Shown in pieces: positions 50,848 to 63,829 of a stretch of 64,000 nucleotides of DNA. The position numbers and the translations under genes were made by a program. The notes under the pieces are model-generated. The model saw nothing but the letters and a program-made list of their open reading frames with translations. It did not search any database and was not told the origin of the DNA. The first letter of the stretch is position 1. Each line of letters opens with the position of its first letter. Source of the DNA: Sipunculus nudus (taxonomy: Eukaryota; Annelida; Sipuncula; Golfingiida; Sipunculidae); the NCBI GenBank assembly GCA_026874595.1, contig CM049306.1, positions 50,294,019 to 50,358,018 on the forward strand, in the 5' to 3' direction.

Positions 50848-52244
50848 ATGCAGGGGCATTTGCGGAAGCGCAGCATGAGAGAACTCCGGTCTCAGTCTTC
50901 TCGGCCGCCCGTTCAGAAACGTCCCATATTTAGCACAATAGGTGACTATAACATTCCTCCTCTTCTAAGTGGACTTGACGCATTTCTTTCCTCTTTTCAC
51001 AGGAAATATGAACATGTGAACCAGAACGCTGTGGAGTTGAAGGTACCCACAATCGAGGAGGATCTGGAGCCTGGTCATGACTGCAGCAAAGCTGGCTGTC
51101 AACGCATTATCATTAACGTCAGTGGTCAACGCTACGAGACGCAATTACGCACGCTCAACCGTTTCCCAGACACCTTGCTTGGCGATCCAGTCAAACGTGC
51201 TCAGTTCTGGGATGGCCGACGGAACGAATTCTTCATTGACCGACATAGACCTTCCTTCCAGTCGATATTGTATTATTACCAAAGTGGTGGCCGACTCCGA
51301 CGGCCGATTGAGGTACCTGAGGATGTGTTTCTTGAGGAACTTGAGTTTTACCAACTCGGAGATCGAACTATATTGGAATACAAAGAAAAAGAAGGTTTTC
51401 TCATGGAAAAGAAAAAGATGTTGCCAAAGCGACCGTGGCAGAGGCATTTGTGGCTCTTTTTAGAGGAACCTGAGAGTTCCAAAGTCGCCAAAATATTTGC
51501 TATAATATCGGTGGTGTTTATTTTGACTTCCATCGTGAACTTTTGCATCGAGACTTTACCAAACTTCCAACGTCCGAATTGCATGAATTATACCGACGAA
51601 AACGGAAACGTGCAACAGAAGACGAATTACAAAGACGCCTTCTTCATTGTGGAGACAGTTTGTGTGACGTGGTTTTCGGTAGAGTTCATTTTAAGGCTTA
51701 TCGCATGCCCTTCCAAGGTGAAGTTTGCTAAGAATGCCATGAACGTTTTTGATCTCATCGCTATCGTGCCCTATTTTGTCATCCTTATTGTGAATACCGT
51801 ATCTGGTGGTTGCAGCACTGGCAAGAAAGGAGGTTCCTTTATCTTTATAAGGGTACTACGCGTCTTCCGTGTATTCAAGCTGTCTAAACATTCGCAAGGC
51901 CTCCGGATACTGGGGCTTACCATAAAAACAAGTATGCGAGAGCTTGGAATGTTCTTTTTCTTCCTTATTATCGCGATGGTGATTTTTTCGGCGGCAGCGT
52001 ACTACGCGGAGGCAGGGGAGTCGGATTCCCAGATGAAGTCCATCCCGGGGGCGTTCTGGTGGGCCATCGTTACCATGACAACGGTAGGCTACGGTGACGT
52101 AACACCGGTTGGCGTATGGGGTAGACTCGTGGGCGCCTTCTGTGTGATTGCGGGTGTGCTGACGATCGCACTTCCCGTGCCCGTCGTCGTAGCCAATTTC
52201 AATAACTTTTACCGCCACGAGAGTGGAAGGGGATATATTAGCGG
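50848..52244 (+). CDS. KCNA: Shaker/Kv1-type voltage-gated potassium channel, large 5' coding exon (C-terminus continues after splicing)
   Basis: This exon encodes a delayed-rectifier or A-type K+ channel subunit of the Shaker (Kv1) family, which assembles as a tetramer in the plasma membrane. Visible order: basic N-terminus (1-85); T1 tetramerisation domain (about 86-186, with INVSG, FPDTLLGD and ILYYYQSGGRLRRP); S1 (about 213-235, ending FCIETLP); an N-glycosylation sequon N247-Y-T in the S1-S2 loop; S2 with F276 and E279 and S3 with D302, the charge-transfer-centre residues; S4 with R335, R338, R341, K344, K347; S4-S5 linker SMRELG; pore with TTVGYGD (filter T412-D417); S6 with PVP (443-445). 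The start at 50848 has a purine at -3 and an in-frame stop at 50785-50787. Oddities: isoleucine 332 replaces the first S4 arginine; the cytoplasmic tail is under 20 residues because the frame runs into a GTGAGT donor after a phase-2 break. The Kv1 assignment is very secure; the exact orthologue is not known. Confidence 0.96.
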
Positions 52245-52250
52245 GTGAGT
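52245..52250 (+). promoter_or_regulatory. 5' splice donor ending the Kv1 exon
   Basis: The sequence AGCGG|GTGAGT is close to the consensus donor. The stop codon of the open frame (TGA, 52246-52248) lies inside the donor itself. Spliced transcripts would therefore continue, and an unspliced transcript would end after 466 residues. Kv1 proteins normally carry several dozen residues after S6, which favours splicing here. Confidence 0.8.
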
Positions 52251-52942
52251 TGTGGTGCATGCCGCTAGCCGGATATGCACCATAATCCACGTGCTCATAT
52301 GCCCCCTTTCGCTGGGCTCTGATGCCGACATGGCATGTATGGCCCCCACATTTGCTCAATCAATATGTGTTCTCTGGCGCTGACATCAAGCACCTGGAAG
52401 AGAATCTGGTCCCCAGGGGATTGAATGCTACTAATAACTCGCCGCATGCACACGTATCTATATGCAATAATTAACGATCTTTAATCAATTTACTGGGTTT
52501 TATTCATATTCAAACAAGGTGGACATTTTACTCTTTTCACTTAAATTCTTGACACGTGAGATTAGCTGGTAGCATATGTTAATATTTCTCATTGTGATAT
52601 TTACGCTGCCTAGATTATTATCTATTTCACTTTATTCTGTCGTACGGTTTGTACTGTCTTACCATGTAGGACTTGCCTTTTTAACATGATCTCTGTAAGG
52701 GGAGATGTACTTAACGTAAAATGACAGATAAGGAGATACGTTTGTTGATACTACCTCGTTGACAGGAATACGTTTATTGTTGTTATGCAAGCAGATGCCA
52801 TATGCCTTTCTCGTGGTTCCATAATACAAGCCCTATGCAGTTTATAGGCTGTTTCTGTGTTGTTGTGAATGTAATTACGTTTACCTACAAGAAGTATTGC
52901 CGATTTATTATGTACGCCGGTGAAGTATTAACTACTTAAGCC

Positions 52943-53005
<63 letters not shown>

Positions 53006-56000
53006 AAATATATTCATTCACGAATTGAATTATTACATATTTAAAACTGGATTTTACATATCTTTACTGCATTGCGGTGACAATCCTTACGATCTATTTA
53101 CTTGTATTTTAATAACCGCAAATTTGGAGAGACATGCGTAATAACCAAATAGTTCTACTATTAAATCCTTACCATTTTAATCTTAATTCATTACCATCTA
53201 TCTTTATGCATAGGGTTGTTCTCTCGATGTTTATTTAACGTCAGTAAGGTTTATTAAGGTTGACTTGCATATTGAATTGTATAAAATTAATACACAAGAG
53301 GTACCGCAGTTTACTTATACATCTCTTACTGAAGAATAGTGAACTAAACTTTTAACTCTAGTAGTCATGTCTTCGATTCAGTTATGCATTTTATTCTATC
53401 AACACTCATATGCATCTGAATTATTGGATATTCATGAGTAGATAGATTAAACATTTTAAAATTTACTCATTGATAAAATTTGTTGCCACACTGTCGTTTG
53501 GAGGGAGTTCTTTACATGTAGCAAGAGCAATAAACGCGACACTTGCCAACCCTTTGAATGCTCTGTATTGGACATCACCCATTACAATTTATTTTAAGTA
53601 TTATCATGTTTTTACAAAGCAACACATGACCCTACTACAACACAATTGAATCAAACACTATGAAACTTAAATATGTCAGTCAAGGGCACTAGTTGATTAA
53701 TCCGATGCGTGGCGACTGTTCAGCTTTTCTTTTACATCCATACTATTTTGGCGCCGTTTTTCCGGCGCAATTATTGCACGATTTCCTGTTACACGCAAAA
53801 CTAAAAAACTTAAACGTGCACTTCTCTAGCGATCGGGTCGGTTTAATAACATGGTTTACAGACTACTCGTCTTCTGATTAATTCATGTACCCTTCACAAC
53901 ACCAAAAGTTAGCGGAAATAGATACGTAAGACGAATGTCTTCATATAATGTTCAGTTGGTTTTATCGGCATTGATTTAGAGACCTTGTTTTGAACGAGTC
54001 ACTCTATGACGAATTTATGAAATATCAGAGACTTTGAGGAATAAATTGCAAAGCAGGTGAAATGGAAGGATTTGTATGAAGAGGAAATGTTATCGACGTG
54101 ATACTCGAGACACTTTATACAAGAACCCTGATACCTACACGCATATAAATGTCATTGTTTGCTGTTTCATGTCGGAAAGTAACCAGGTGAATTAGCATTT
54201 TTCTTCTTTCACCAAAATTGAGAGACAAAATGAGAAAATTACCTACAGACTTCTGACCGTGAAGCATGTGCACGTGAAGAATCTGTTGTGTGGTTGTGCA
54301 ACTGTAAAACCCCCCATGACCGTCAGCGTATATGCGTAAACAAAAATACGTCCAAAGAGCAATATCACGCATGGGGTGTGCCTTAACTGAGAGATTCCCT
54401 GCGAATCTACGTCAGTCTTCGTCTTTTTGGGGTGAAGGGGTGCAAGATCCACGGGTTCCTTGTACAACTGCAAACGTTTGCCGGTTATAAATCCACGTGA
54501 GGTCTCCCTGCCGCCAGAGGTCGTTTCTAATCAAAACGAACCTCTTCGAGTTGGCAGTCGTGGGGATGGCCGGACCACATGTCTCAAATGTCAAACTTTA
54601 AAATCAAAATTTGTTACATTTCAAGGAAAAAGCTTCTGTTTACATTTCACATGCGAATGCTTGCAAAATATTACTTATTCCGTGAATCCTTAACACAAGA
54701 ACACCCATGTTTATGTAATGTGCCTGATAACAATTCTTGCACAACGTATTTGAAAGGACTACATTGCACTCATCACTACATATATAACTACGCCGCTGGA
54801 GTATTAAGGACACACGGAACACTGTGGTGAAAGTATTTACCTAACCAGCAGAGTCGTACTTTGAGTTTAATGCAACTTTTTTTTATCGATTTACGCATAT
54901 AAGCGCACATGGATGTTAAGTTTAAAACATGCCGTAAGCTACGAAAGATAACTTTTGTATTGAGAGCTCTCTGAATCGCTGACCCACAACCTTACCTATG
55001 AATTGCTGACCCATGACCTTTAAATTTGCAGGTTCACCGCAGGGACATATCCTCCTCTCATTCAGTTTTTTTTTCATCCCCACCCATACGCCGCAGAAAA
55101 TGGATACCCTACCAACAGCCACACGCAGAAAAAAAAAAACAAACTGACCTCCCCTGACGTATTTGCCGATGAATTCAGAGTACATAATATCAAACTATTT
55201 GTTCCGAGTTTTCACATCCATATTATTCATATAACATTTGGAGTCTTCATGATGCTTATATGGTTACCGGGCATACAGGGGTTGAAACTTTGAACTACAT
55301 AAAAGGGTATAAAGGAAGAGTTACATAAACCCTTTATTCCATGCGTTATAGCCCCATTCATTCTGTAAGGTGCGGTTGGAGTTTACACATCACGCTCAAC
55401 TGCGTTTTGCAACGTTATGATTCTCGGTAGAAAAAGAGAATTCCGCCTCTCCCCCGAGACTCGTGCAGCCCCGTGTGTCCCGAATGACCGTCCTTCACGC
55501 TGACAGAGTATACGGTTTGAATCGATATATGTTGATGCTGCAATAAATGGCATTCATACCACTGACACTAGACCACTGACGCGTTTTAACCATCCATTTG
55601 TTGTCCTTCAGATTTGTCACGTTAGTTTTTCGTTATTAATTATATAGCTGGAATTAGGAGACTCGGATAAAATAAATAGTGCGACATTAATGTGCGCGCT
55701 GGGAATTAAACAAGTGTGTACTCAGAGAGGCTAGGCTTATTTTTTTCCCATTAGCTCATTAGACGCGTCAGTTTACAGAAGAAAACGAAACTAACTCTAA
55801 ACATTTCCACAGAAGGTTTCAACTGTTTGGTAGTTTTACATAAAGGAACATCATACTGAAAATCTAAGAAAACTTGACATCCGGAAGTTATTTCAGTAGA
55901 GCCCCAAATAAATATGACTGCCGAGAAAGTAATTTTGGCTGTATACCTCATACCCAGAAAATGACGTGCTATGCCTTTTCTGGCTGGAAACAAATCTTGA

Positions 56001-59000
56001 CCCCTATAAACTGGAGAAAAAATATTATTTGTAATGTTCTACGTTTAAAACTTACATATTCAGGAAATAACAATAAAGGAACCCGAAAACTTGAATCACT
56101 ATGGCCGGGATTTGCGTTGCTAACTCCCAGTATAACTTCATGTCAACGTGTCGCCCTCCCGCATACTCAAATAAGACCGCAAATATATAGCGTATAATGT
56201 TGTAGTTCTCTGTATATATAAATAGGAGTCCACAAGCGTATAAGATATTGGGACCCAACTTTGACATTACTTGCATACAGCTTCGTGAGGTAATGCTTTT
56301 TGATGCCTTAATATGCAAATTCCTGGCCTGTCTCCGAGATTACCATGGGGACCGTGCCACTGGCAATATATGGGTATATCGGTGTGGTGCAGTGAATCTC
56401 CAATGATCTACTGCTTGCTCTGTGAGTTCGTAGATACAAGCTTGATACGTGCGCGACTTGTTAACGTCTAGACATCCACTGAAAATCCAGTCATTTGCAA
56501 TGTTTTTAACAATACCACCTAAACATAAATCGTAAATTAATGTCATTAAGAGAATTGAGCAGAATGTGACGTGCCAACATACGCAGCATGAAGTTCTCTT
56601 CCAACAAATTTGTCAACGATCAGGTATATTGTTTATGGGAAGTGCTCGTGTTTTGAAATTATTTTGCCTTATACTATCAAGTAAGCATATTTATACCATT
56701 AGTTGCAAAATATCTAAAGCGTTATTATGAGACAATTTTCAGACTTAACAATTTCGGAAAGAGCTGCTTCTATAACTTAGTGACTTCCTATTAAAAATCG
56801 TAACCTGTAAGATGCGTGATTCTGGTTTCTTCTCTGCTAGCACTGGTCCAACTGTCGACTCTTCGTAAATAAACTCGCGTCTTTGCAAGCCTCGCAAGCC
56901 TTGAAAAGTCACTGTTTCGGAGCAACTTTGTTTCTTTGATACGATTTGTCGCAAGCCGGATGTCTGTACAGAGTAAAACCCGGATGTCGCAAGTCGGATG
57001 CCGATGGACATACCTCCCAAAGAAACTATTAAAATGCCCTCTGGCATAAATGTTACCACGGTGTAGTGATGGCAGTAACTACACAACGTATACACCATTT
57101 GATTAAAAATTGAATAAATATCAGTTGTCGTAAGGATTTTTCTGCTGATGACGATAATGGCGATACGTATCCAGAGAGGCCTAAAGTGGGGGTCTTGGCC
57201 GGCATGGTCTGGGCTGTTTTGCCTGTTAAAAGATGTTACGACTTCTAAGTTGTACCTGTGGCTGCTGTTGCTGTCCGGTCTCATATCCTTCTATTGCTCG
57301 CCCCCTGGTCACGCTGGTGGCTGAAACGACTCACTGCTTGGCTTGTGGCACCTACGGCTTCGACTTCAATCAACATTTTACGCCAAGGAAGCGCCTAAGG
57401 AATAGGTCTGGGACCCTTCTAGCTGGAGCGCTCGGAGGGCTTAATACATGGTCAGTTCAGTTCAGTCGTAAGAATTGTTATATGAAAGTTAACATTTCGG
57501 GTTATGTTTTCGTCACAAGTAGGAGACACCACCGGAAAACGGTTTTGGAATTGGTCACCTCGCAGCACGGATAATTTTTCTACTTCAATCGAAGACTAGG
57601 GTAATTGTGTTAACAATTGTCAATGGCTCTGAAACATATCAATACGACACAGTCTCCATTAACATTCACAAAATTATCTACTTATTTGTATAAAAATATT
57701 GCAGAGTCTGCCAAGGCAATTACGAGCAGTTAATTTGCTGTCAAGCGCGACTATTTGTCAGAAATACAGAACAATTATCGATATAATAATTTTTCCCGCT
57801 AGCCAGCCCTGAGTTTACTGACATATGATCGCATGTAATCGATTTAAACATTTCTCACGACAGGTATCCCGTTAAGGAATATTTCTCTTTCAATATTTCG
57901 CCGAAAACAACTGCGCTGAAAGTATGTGGTGAGTAAGTCAAATTTTTATCCCTGAAGGTAGGTTAAATCCATGCAGAGATGGTAAACCTGACAACAGCGC
58001 AAAAGACATCAACGCTTTGCCGGAATGTACCCACAAACGTAATTACCGCCGGTTTATGAATAAATTATTGAGAATACTCGTGTTGTCCACCGGTTCCTAG
58101 GCAACCCTCGCATGCCCGTACAATATGCTGGCTACCTAACGCTGTACATGATGTTAACGGAAATATAAGTCGGCGCAGTGAGGCCCGGCAGAGCTTTAGT
58201 GAGTCAAACCATGATATTAGTCTTGTATGACCAATAAACTACTCATATCTTGTCCCTTTATAGCTGTAATTTTGAATCAATACCCTTTGTCTTAACGACG
58301 TGATAGCAAACGTTAAACATCCGGTTTTAAATTTATACTAAAGCCTGTTGAGAAAACGTTTCAAGGTTTCCAAGGTTTAAGCCCCTCTTTGGTTATAAAA
58401 TTTGTTGTTGCGAAATTAACAAAAGAGGAAGCGTGAAACAGGTGACAGGTATTATACTGATGAATTAATATCTAGTATATGAAATGATATAAATGATGCT
58501 TCTTCAAAAGACCGAAAATTTATTTGACCAACAAAAATGAATTTTACCACGCCACCACAGATCTTAAAAATTATTGAGCAAGCGGTTAACTACATATGGC
58601 AAATATCAGACTTCAAGAACAAATATCCGGATTATATTTTCTCTGTCTTTTTAAGAAAAAAGAAAAGAAGAATAAAAAACATGGGAGAATAGACATTTGC
58701 AAAGAATAAATATTCATGCATTAAAGGAAATCTTATTACGTCTTTGTCAGCTTGTCATTCCGCCGAAATGTTATTCTCCCTAAAGATACATATTTAACTT
58801 GGAACTGTCCTCTCTATTATGATAAATAAGTCAATGGCTTGTCGTTGACACTTCCTATTGAATAGGGATGAAAATAACCATACCTTAAGAATGATATAAT
58901 TGTAAGCTTTTCGGAATTTAGAGTATATAAGCAAAGGGCTGAATTCGGATGTCAATGCTTGTGATGTAAAATAAAGCGAATCTTTAGTATCTGCTGGAAT

Positions 59001-62000
59001 TCACCTCTTTTGCTGTTGAGAATCAGGTACATGACGCTCCGTATGGTCCTCCAATCCCTACCACAAGGCTATACGTACGTGCCTGGCAGTCACATTCTAG
59101 AAGAATGGTTCGTGAGGGCTGAATGTATAAGATTAATGAATCAAGATTAAGCCCACATAACAAACATAAGTGTCTCCTGTTGATGGCAGGACTTATTTAC
59201 CAGTTACCATCACTGAATGTTTAAAAAAAATATGTATAAACAACAGACCTGCTATGCGACAGACAATCCGACCATCCATTGACTAAACACTGATGAAAAA
59301 CGATCTTCCTTTGCCGTACGGTATACTCGTGCTTTGCGTACAAAAGACTATGAACTTTTATTCATTTTTAACATTGAGTACTTGTTTGAGAGGATACGGT
59401 TTTTATTTTTAGGCCAGTTTAGCTGAACAAGGACACATTTGCATTTCATTAAACATTATACGATCCGGATTCACGCGTCTTGTGCCGTGAAAATTGGCAC
59501 GTACTCCAGTCAAGCTTTACCCAATCAGTCCGATTTCCGTTGGGCCGTCACTTACATTATACTAGTTAGGCGTGACGCTTTACAGGTCCACCTTAATGAA
59601 CACCTTTCCTAACAGCCAACGAGATACATTGACCTTAAAGTGTCTCCTAAGGGAGATAGCGTAATAGGCTGTTAGACTCCGCGGTCACCATTCATTACGC
59701 CCCGTCCTTGAAACCACGACGCGGGCAGTGTTCAAAGCCAGGAACTCAACAGTATGGATTTTGTGACATAAATATCAAATGTATCATATTGGTAAAAAAA
59801 TGAACCGTAGTACACTGTTATATGGTACGCAGCCTTAAGAAAACACAAGACCTTAAGAAACCGATAAAAACTCCTCCAAATTCTCATATCGCCAGGCTTC
59901 TTGACATCGCTGGCTGAAGGTCAAAAGGCCTTATTTTACTGAAAATAGTGCTGCCTTTTCCCGTCGGCTCGAGTGTGACTAAAATAAAAACGAAAAAAGA
60001 GGATTGATCTTTTTGCTGATCGTATTTGTACTTATACAGACTATACATAAAACTCCCCGTTTCACTGAACTCCCCGTCCATTTATTTAGGTGGAAGGGAT
60101 ATTTTTCCTGCTTGTTAGAAAGTAAAAAGCATGTTACGAAAAATAAGTAAAACAATATCTTAAACTAATTAACAAATTTTCCTTTTAATGACTTTTATAA
60201 ATCCAACTAATTTACTTTCTCTGAAAATAGTCTCTAATTTGCATCTTTTCAATCCCATTGATGAGAGCAAAGGTAATTTGAAACAAGGATTAAAGAAAAA
60301 CATTCAACCGATGTTGATTGTATTATGTCATGTGGACACTCTGATCAACGTCATTGGGTAAAAAACATGGCTACTAAATTAAGGAGGCATTTAAATGTCA
60401 GACGAGGGAAGTAGTACACAACTTGAAAAATGCATTCTCAGAAATGCAGGCCTCCGCCATGTGGGCGGTCCTTAATATGGGATGCTCCCCAAAACTTGTT
60501 TGGATTCACTTTTTCGGTCAATACTCCCACATTCATTTGTGCAGAAGTTCTCCCTAACCCATGTTTGCGTTCACCTATTCGGCCCATATTCCCAGGTTTC
60601 TTCGTGCATAATTGACATTACATTGTGACTATTCCTGGATGTCCTTCCTGGACCCACAACGGATTTCTTCACAACAGACCAAGAGATTCTGTTCCTGATT
60701 GCCTGAGTTATGTTTTGAACCCCCCCCCCCCCCACACACGCACGAACGGGAATGAAAGCATACCCTTCTTGCGGAGGCAATAATATGTGAAATTAATATT
60801 CCGTCCCGGAATGATTTTTAAAGTAGTAAACTAGTATAAAAGCTGGAAAGTGCCATGCAGGAAGCTAGCCCGAGCATTCAGCCTCTATTCAAAACAAGAA
60901 AAAAATGTTTTAAAGAGATTGCATTACAGGCCTGGAGCTAGCAGCAGCGTTCCGCCGATTGCCTAAAAAAAGTAATGTTTTGACTAATCCTTGCAGTACA
61001 ATGAGACCTTACAACAAACAAAAACGTTTTCGCAACATGTTTAGGTCTAGGTAAATGCATGGTAATGCAAAATGATGGCCATGCATAACGACACATAAGA
61101 CTTCACTATTATCAAACAAAAATAGATATATATGAATGTTGCAAATGAGACCAAAAGTCTATGACAAGTATGTTTCGTGAATATCCTAAAATGTTCTTTA
61201 TGTTCTTAAAAGAAACATGCGAATTGTAACTCCAGTAAATATTGTCTTTGTCAATTTTGCAAAAACCTTTTCTGGAATATATCGCGAAACCGTAGGTTGG
61301 CGCATTTTGATACTATGCCCATGCAGTGTTTCAAAGGTATATAAAAATGTATCCATATGGTTCTGCATCTCTATATGATGAATAGAGGGATACACATATA
61401 TAATGTGAGGCCAGCAAACTCAAGACCAAAGTCGGTCTCCTGAAATATATGTTTGATCTTACTTATGGACCTTGTTTGGCCGAGGGCTCAAATTAAGTCC
61501 TTTTTTATGAAGGGCAGGAAAGGTTGGCGTGCCAGCAGCCTTCAGTAGCTAGGATATTCATCAGGAACAGCACTGCAGCCCGGTGCTGAGCCAAAGCAGC
61601 ACAGTAATTGTGTACTGTTGTCGATATTCTTGCGTGCCCTCACAACCCTGGCGAGTTTCTGGACTGACGTTTACCCATTAATCACCACTCAGAGGAACAA
61701 TTATCCTGTTCCCGAGCATAAAGAAAACAGGTAGAGAAATATTAAATGATTCATTATCGGGAAAGATTTAAAAAGGTAATAAGGTAAGCGGATCCTTGTT
61801 TAATTGCAACAGGTTTGCTGATTGTGAACAGTTGCTTTACCTACCTCTCCATAATGTTAAATGATCCCGCCTTCATAGCTGAACTCAAATCATCAAAGTA
61901 TCCTTTTTTTACCTGCCTATTTATATCTGTTTATTATTTGTACAATACGGTATCGCTAAAGAAGGTATCGCTAGGGGGGACTCCAGTGTAGATGATGATG

Positions 62001-62124
62001 TAGGATTAATTTCTCGCCAATTTCTAATTCAAATTTGGCGGAGGTACGCACTCTCTGTCTAGATGATATTTGCCTTTTGTCTTACAAATTGTAGGTTATC
62101 TTTCAGCAAGTATATAACAAAGTA
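52251..62124. other. Presumed intron or downstream flank of the Kv1 gene; no coding sequence recognised
   Basis: The splice donor at 52245 implies that at least part of this is intron. I searched the listed frames and flanking text for a Kv1 C-terminal exon and recognised none. Frames of 113-179 codons at 56745-57284 (-) and 57233-57574 (+) have no domain signatures. A poly-C run lies at about 60721-60732. Confidence 0.5.
52945..53001. repeat. (AT)n microsatellite
   Basis: About 28 uninterrupted TA dinucleotides, 0.7 kb after the channel exon. Confidence 0.98.
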
Positions 62125-63000
62125 ATCTGGTAACAGTTACATAAAATCTGTTGAAAGGCACAAGCTGGCAGGGAATCTGTTGATCGGTTATCTGTTAATA
62201 TGTACACATTTGTTGACAGGTACACATTCAAAGTAACCTATTGACAGGCACACACCTGTAAGTAATCCATTGACAGGTACACTCGTGCAGGTAATATGTT
62301 GACAGGGAAGCACCTTCAAGTACTTTCAGGTAATATATTGACAGGTACAAGCCTGCAGGTTATCTGTTGACAGGGACACGCCTTCAAGTTATTCGCCGAC
62401 ATGTACACTTCTGCAGGTAACTTGCCTGCTAACAGATACACCTTTAGTTCATCGGAGGATGGTTAAGAACCTTCACGTAGTCTGTTGGCAGGAAAGAGAT
62501 CTTCAGGTGATCTGTTGAAGGTAAACCCCTTCAGACAATCTGTTGACTGATAGACCCTTTCAGCTAACTTATTGACAGGTCCACACCTGTAGGCCATCTG
62601 TTGACAGGTAAGTATCTACAGGTATTCTGTTGACAGGTACACACCTGTAGGTAATCTATGGACAAATGTACACTTATCGTTATTAATTTGACAAAAAGGC
62701 ACCTGCAGTTAATCGGTGCAAATGTACACACCTGTAGGTATTCTGTGGGCAGGTGCGCAAATTTAGGTTTTAAGTTGACAGGTTCACACCTGCAGGTAAT
62801 ACATTGACAGTTGCACACCTGTGGGTATTTAGTTGACAGGTACGCCCCTCCAGGTAATCGGTTGAAACGTACACACCTGTAGGTAATGTGTGAGTAGGTG
62901 CACACCTGTAGGTATTAAGTTGCCGGTACGCAGATAACCTATTCATTTATAAATTATCTGCCGGTTATCCGTTGATAGGTTCAAATTTGCAGCTTTTCTC
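62125..63000 (+). repeat. Diverged 29-30-bp minisatellite rich in CACCTG E-boxes
   Basis: About 28 imperfect copies of CTGTTGACAGGTACACACC followed by TGTAGGTAAT. One outlying copy lies at about 63183-63220. CACCTG is present at 62253, 62584, 62642, 62700, 62729, 62787, 62816, 62874 and 62903, and CAGGTG occurs at two further places. Copies are too diverged for a coding array. Confidence 0.88.
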
Positions 63001-63367
63001 TATACAGTTACATACTTTACAAATCCTATTCCCAAAATGTTCACACAAAAGAAGTTTGACTCTGAATATTAACCTACTACTTGACATTTGCGTATTTCCA
63101 ATTCCTTCCTTGTAGATAGTTTACTCCAGCTGGTGAGAGTTTCACACTTTCATGTCTTGTTGACACTTTATATTGTTCTCGACCACCTGCAGTTAATCTG
63201 CTTACAGGTTCACACTTGCTGGCTTTGTCTCGTTGGTTTCAGTTTCTCTTTCACGCGTTGGAGATTGCATGTTCGAGAAATACTAGAGGAAGAGAGAGAG
63301 AGAAGAGAAGGAGGGTTGAGAGAAGGACACGGATATAGCTAAGAGGGGAAATGCGTGCATTTGATGT
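63001..63367. other. No gene; purine-rich patch
   Basis: A GA-rich stretch lies at about 63279-63325. The 84-codon frame over it is low-complexity. Confidence 0.5.
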
Positions 63368-63387
63368 TTGTGTGTGTGTGTGTGTGT
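63368..63387 (+). repeat. (GT)n microsatellite
   Basis: About ten GT dinucleotides. Confidence 0.95.
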
Positions 63388-63440
63388 CGGCGCTGATTTT
63401 TGAGAGATTTGTTTCTACTGTTTTTAAAAGATGATGGAAT

Positions 63441-63525
63441 TGATGATGATGATGATGATGATTATTATTATTATTATTATTATTATTATTTTATTATTGT
63501 TGTTATTATTTTTATTTTTATTACC
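63441..63525 (+). repeat. (GAT)n-(ATT)n compound microsatellite
   Basis: GAT repeats pass directly into ATT repeats, then into imperfect TTATT sequence. Confidence 0.95.
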
Positions 63526-63829
63526 GTTATTATAATATACTTACAGTAATACGGTAAGTTATTTCTTTAACCGTAAATGTAAATACCTGGGTAGGTGCAT
63601 GTATAGGTTTGTGCATGTGTCGCTGATATCAGAATACCATAGACACAAAGAGGTAAACATTCAGAAGGGCAAACATATATGCAAATTTCGCAATTGACCT
63701 TAAAAAAGTCATTCTGCAGTCTCCTAGATGATCATCTGAACCTTTGAAATATACTCTCTCGAACACTAGAATACTAGATTAGTTTTTTTTAAATATTAAT
63801 AAAAAAGAAAAAGAACTCGAACACACAAA

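Noticed and set aside
51077-51463. 128-codon + strand frame inside the channel exon
   Set aside because: It is an out-of-frame shadow of the T1 domain.
51856-52359. 167-codon minus-strand frame overlapping the channel exon
   Set aside because: It lies antisense to the S4-S6 coding region and is explained by the codon composition of the real gene.
56745-57284. 179-codon minus-strand frame
   Set aside because: There is no recognisable family. The sequence includes small internal repeats (GTCGCAAG(C/T)CGGATG), and an overlapping + strand frame argues for composition rather than a gene.
62564-62905. 113-codon minus-strand frame in the E-box-rich minisatellite
   Set aside because: It is a translation of the 29-30-bp repeat with irregular units, with no signature of a real protein.
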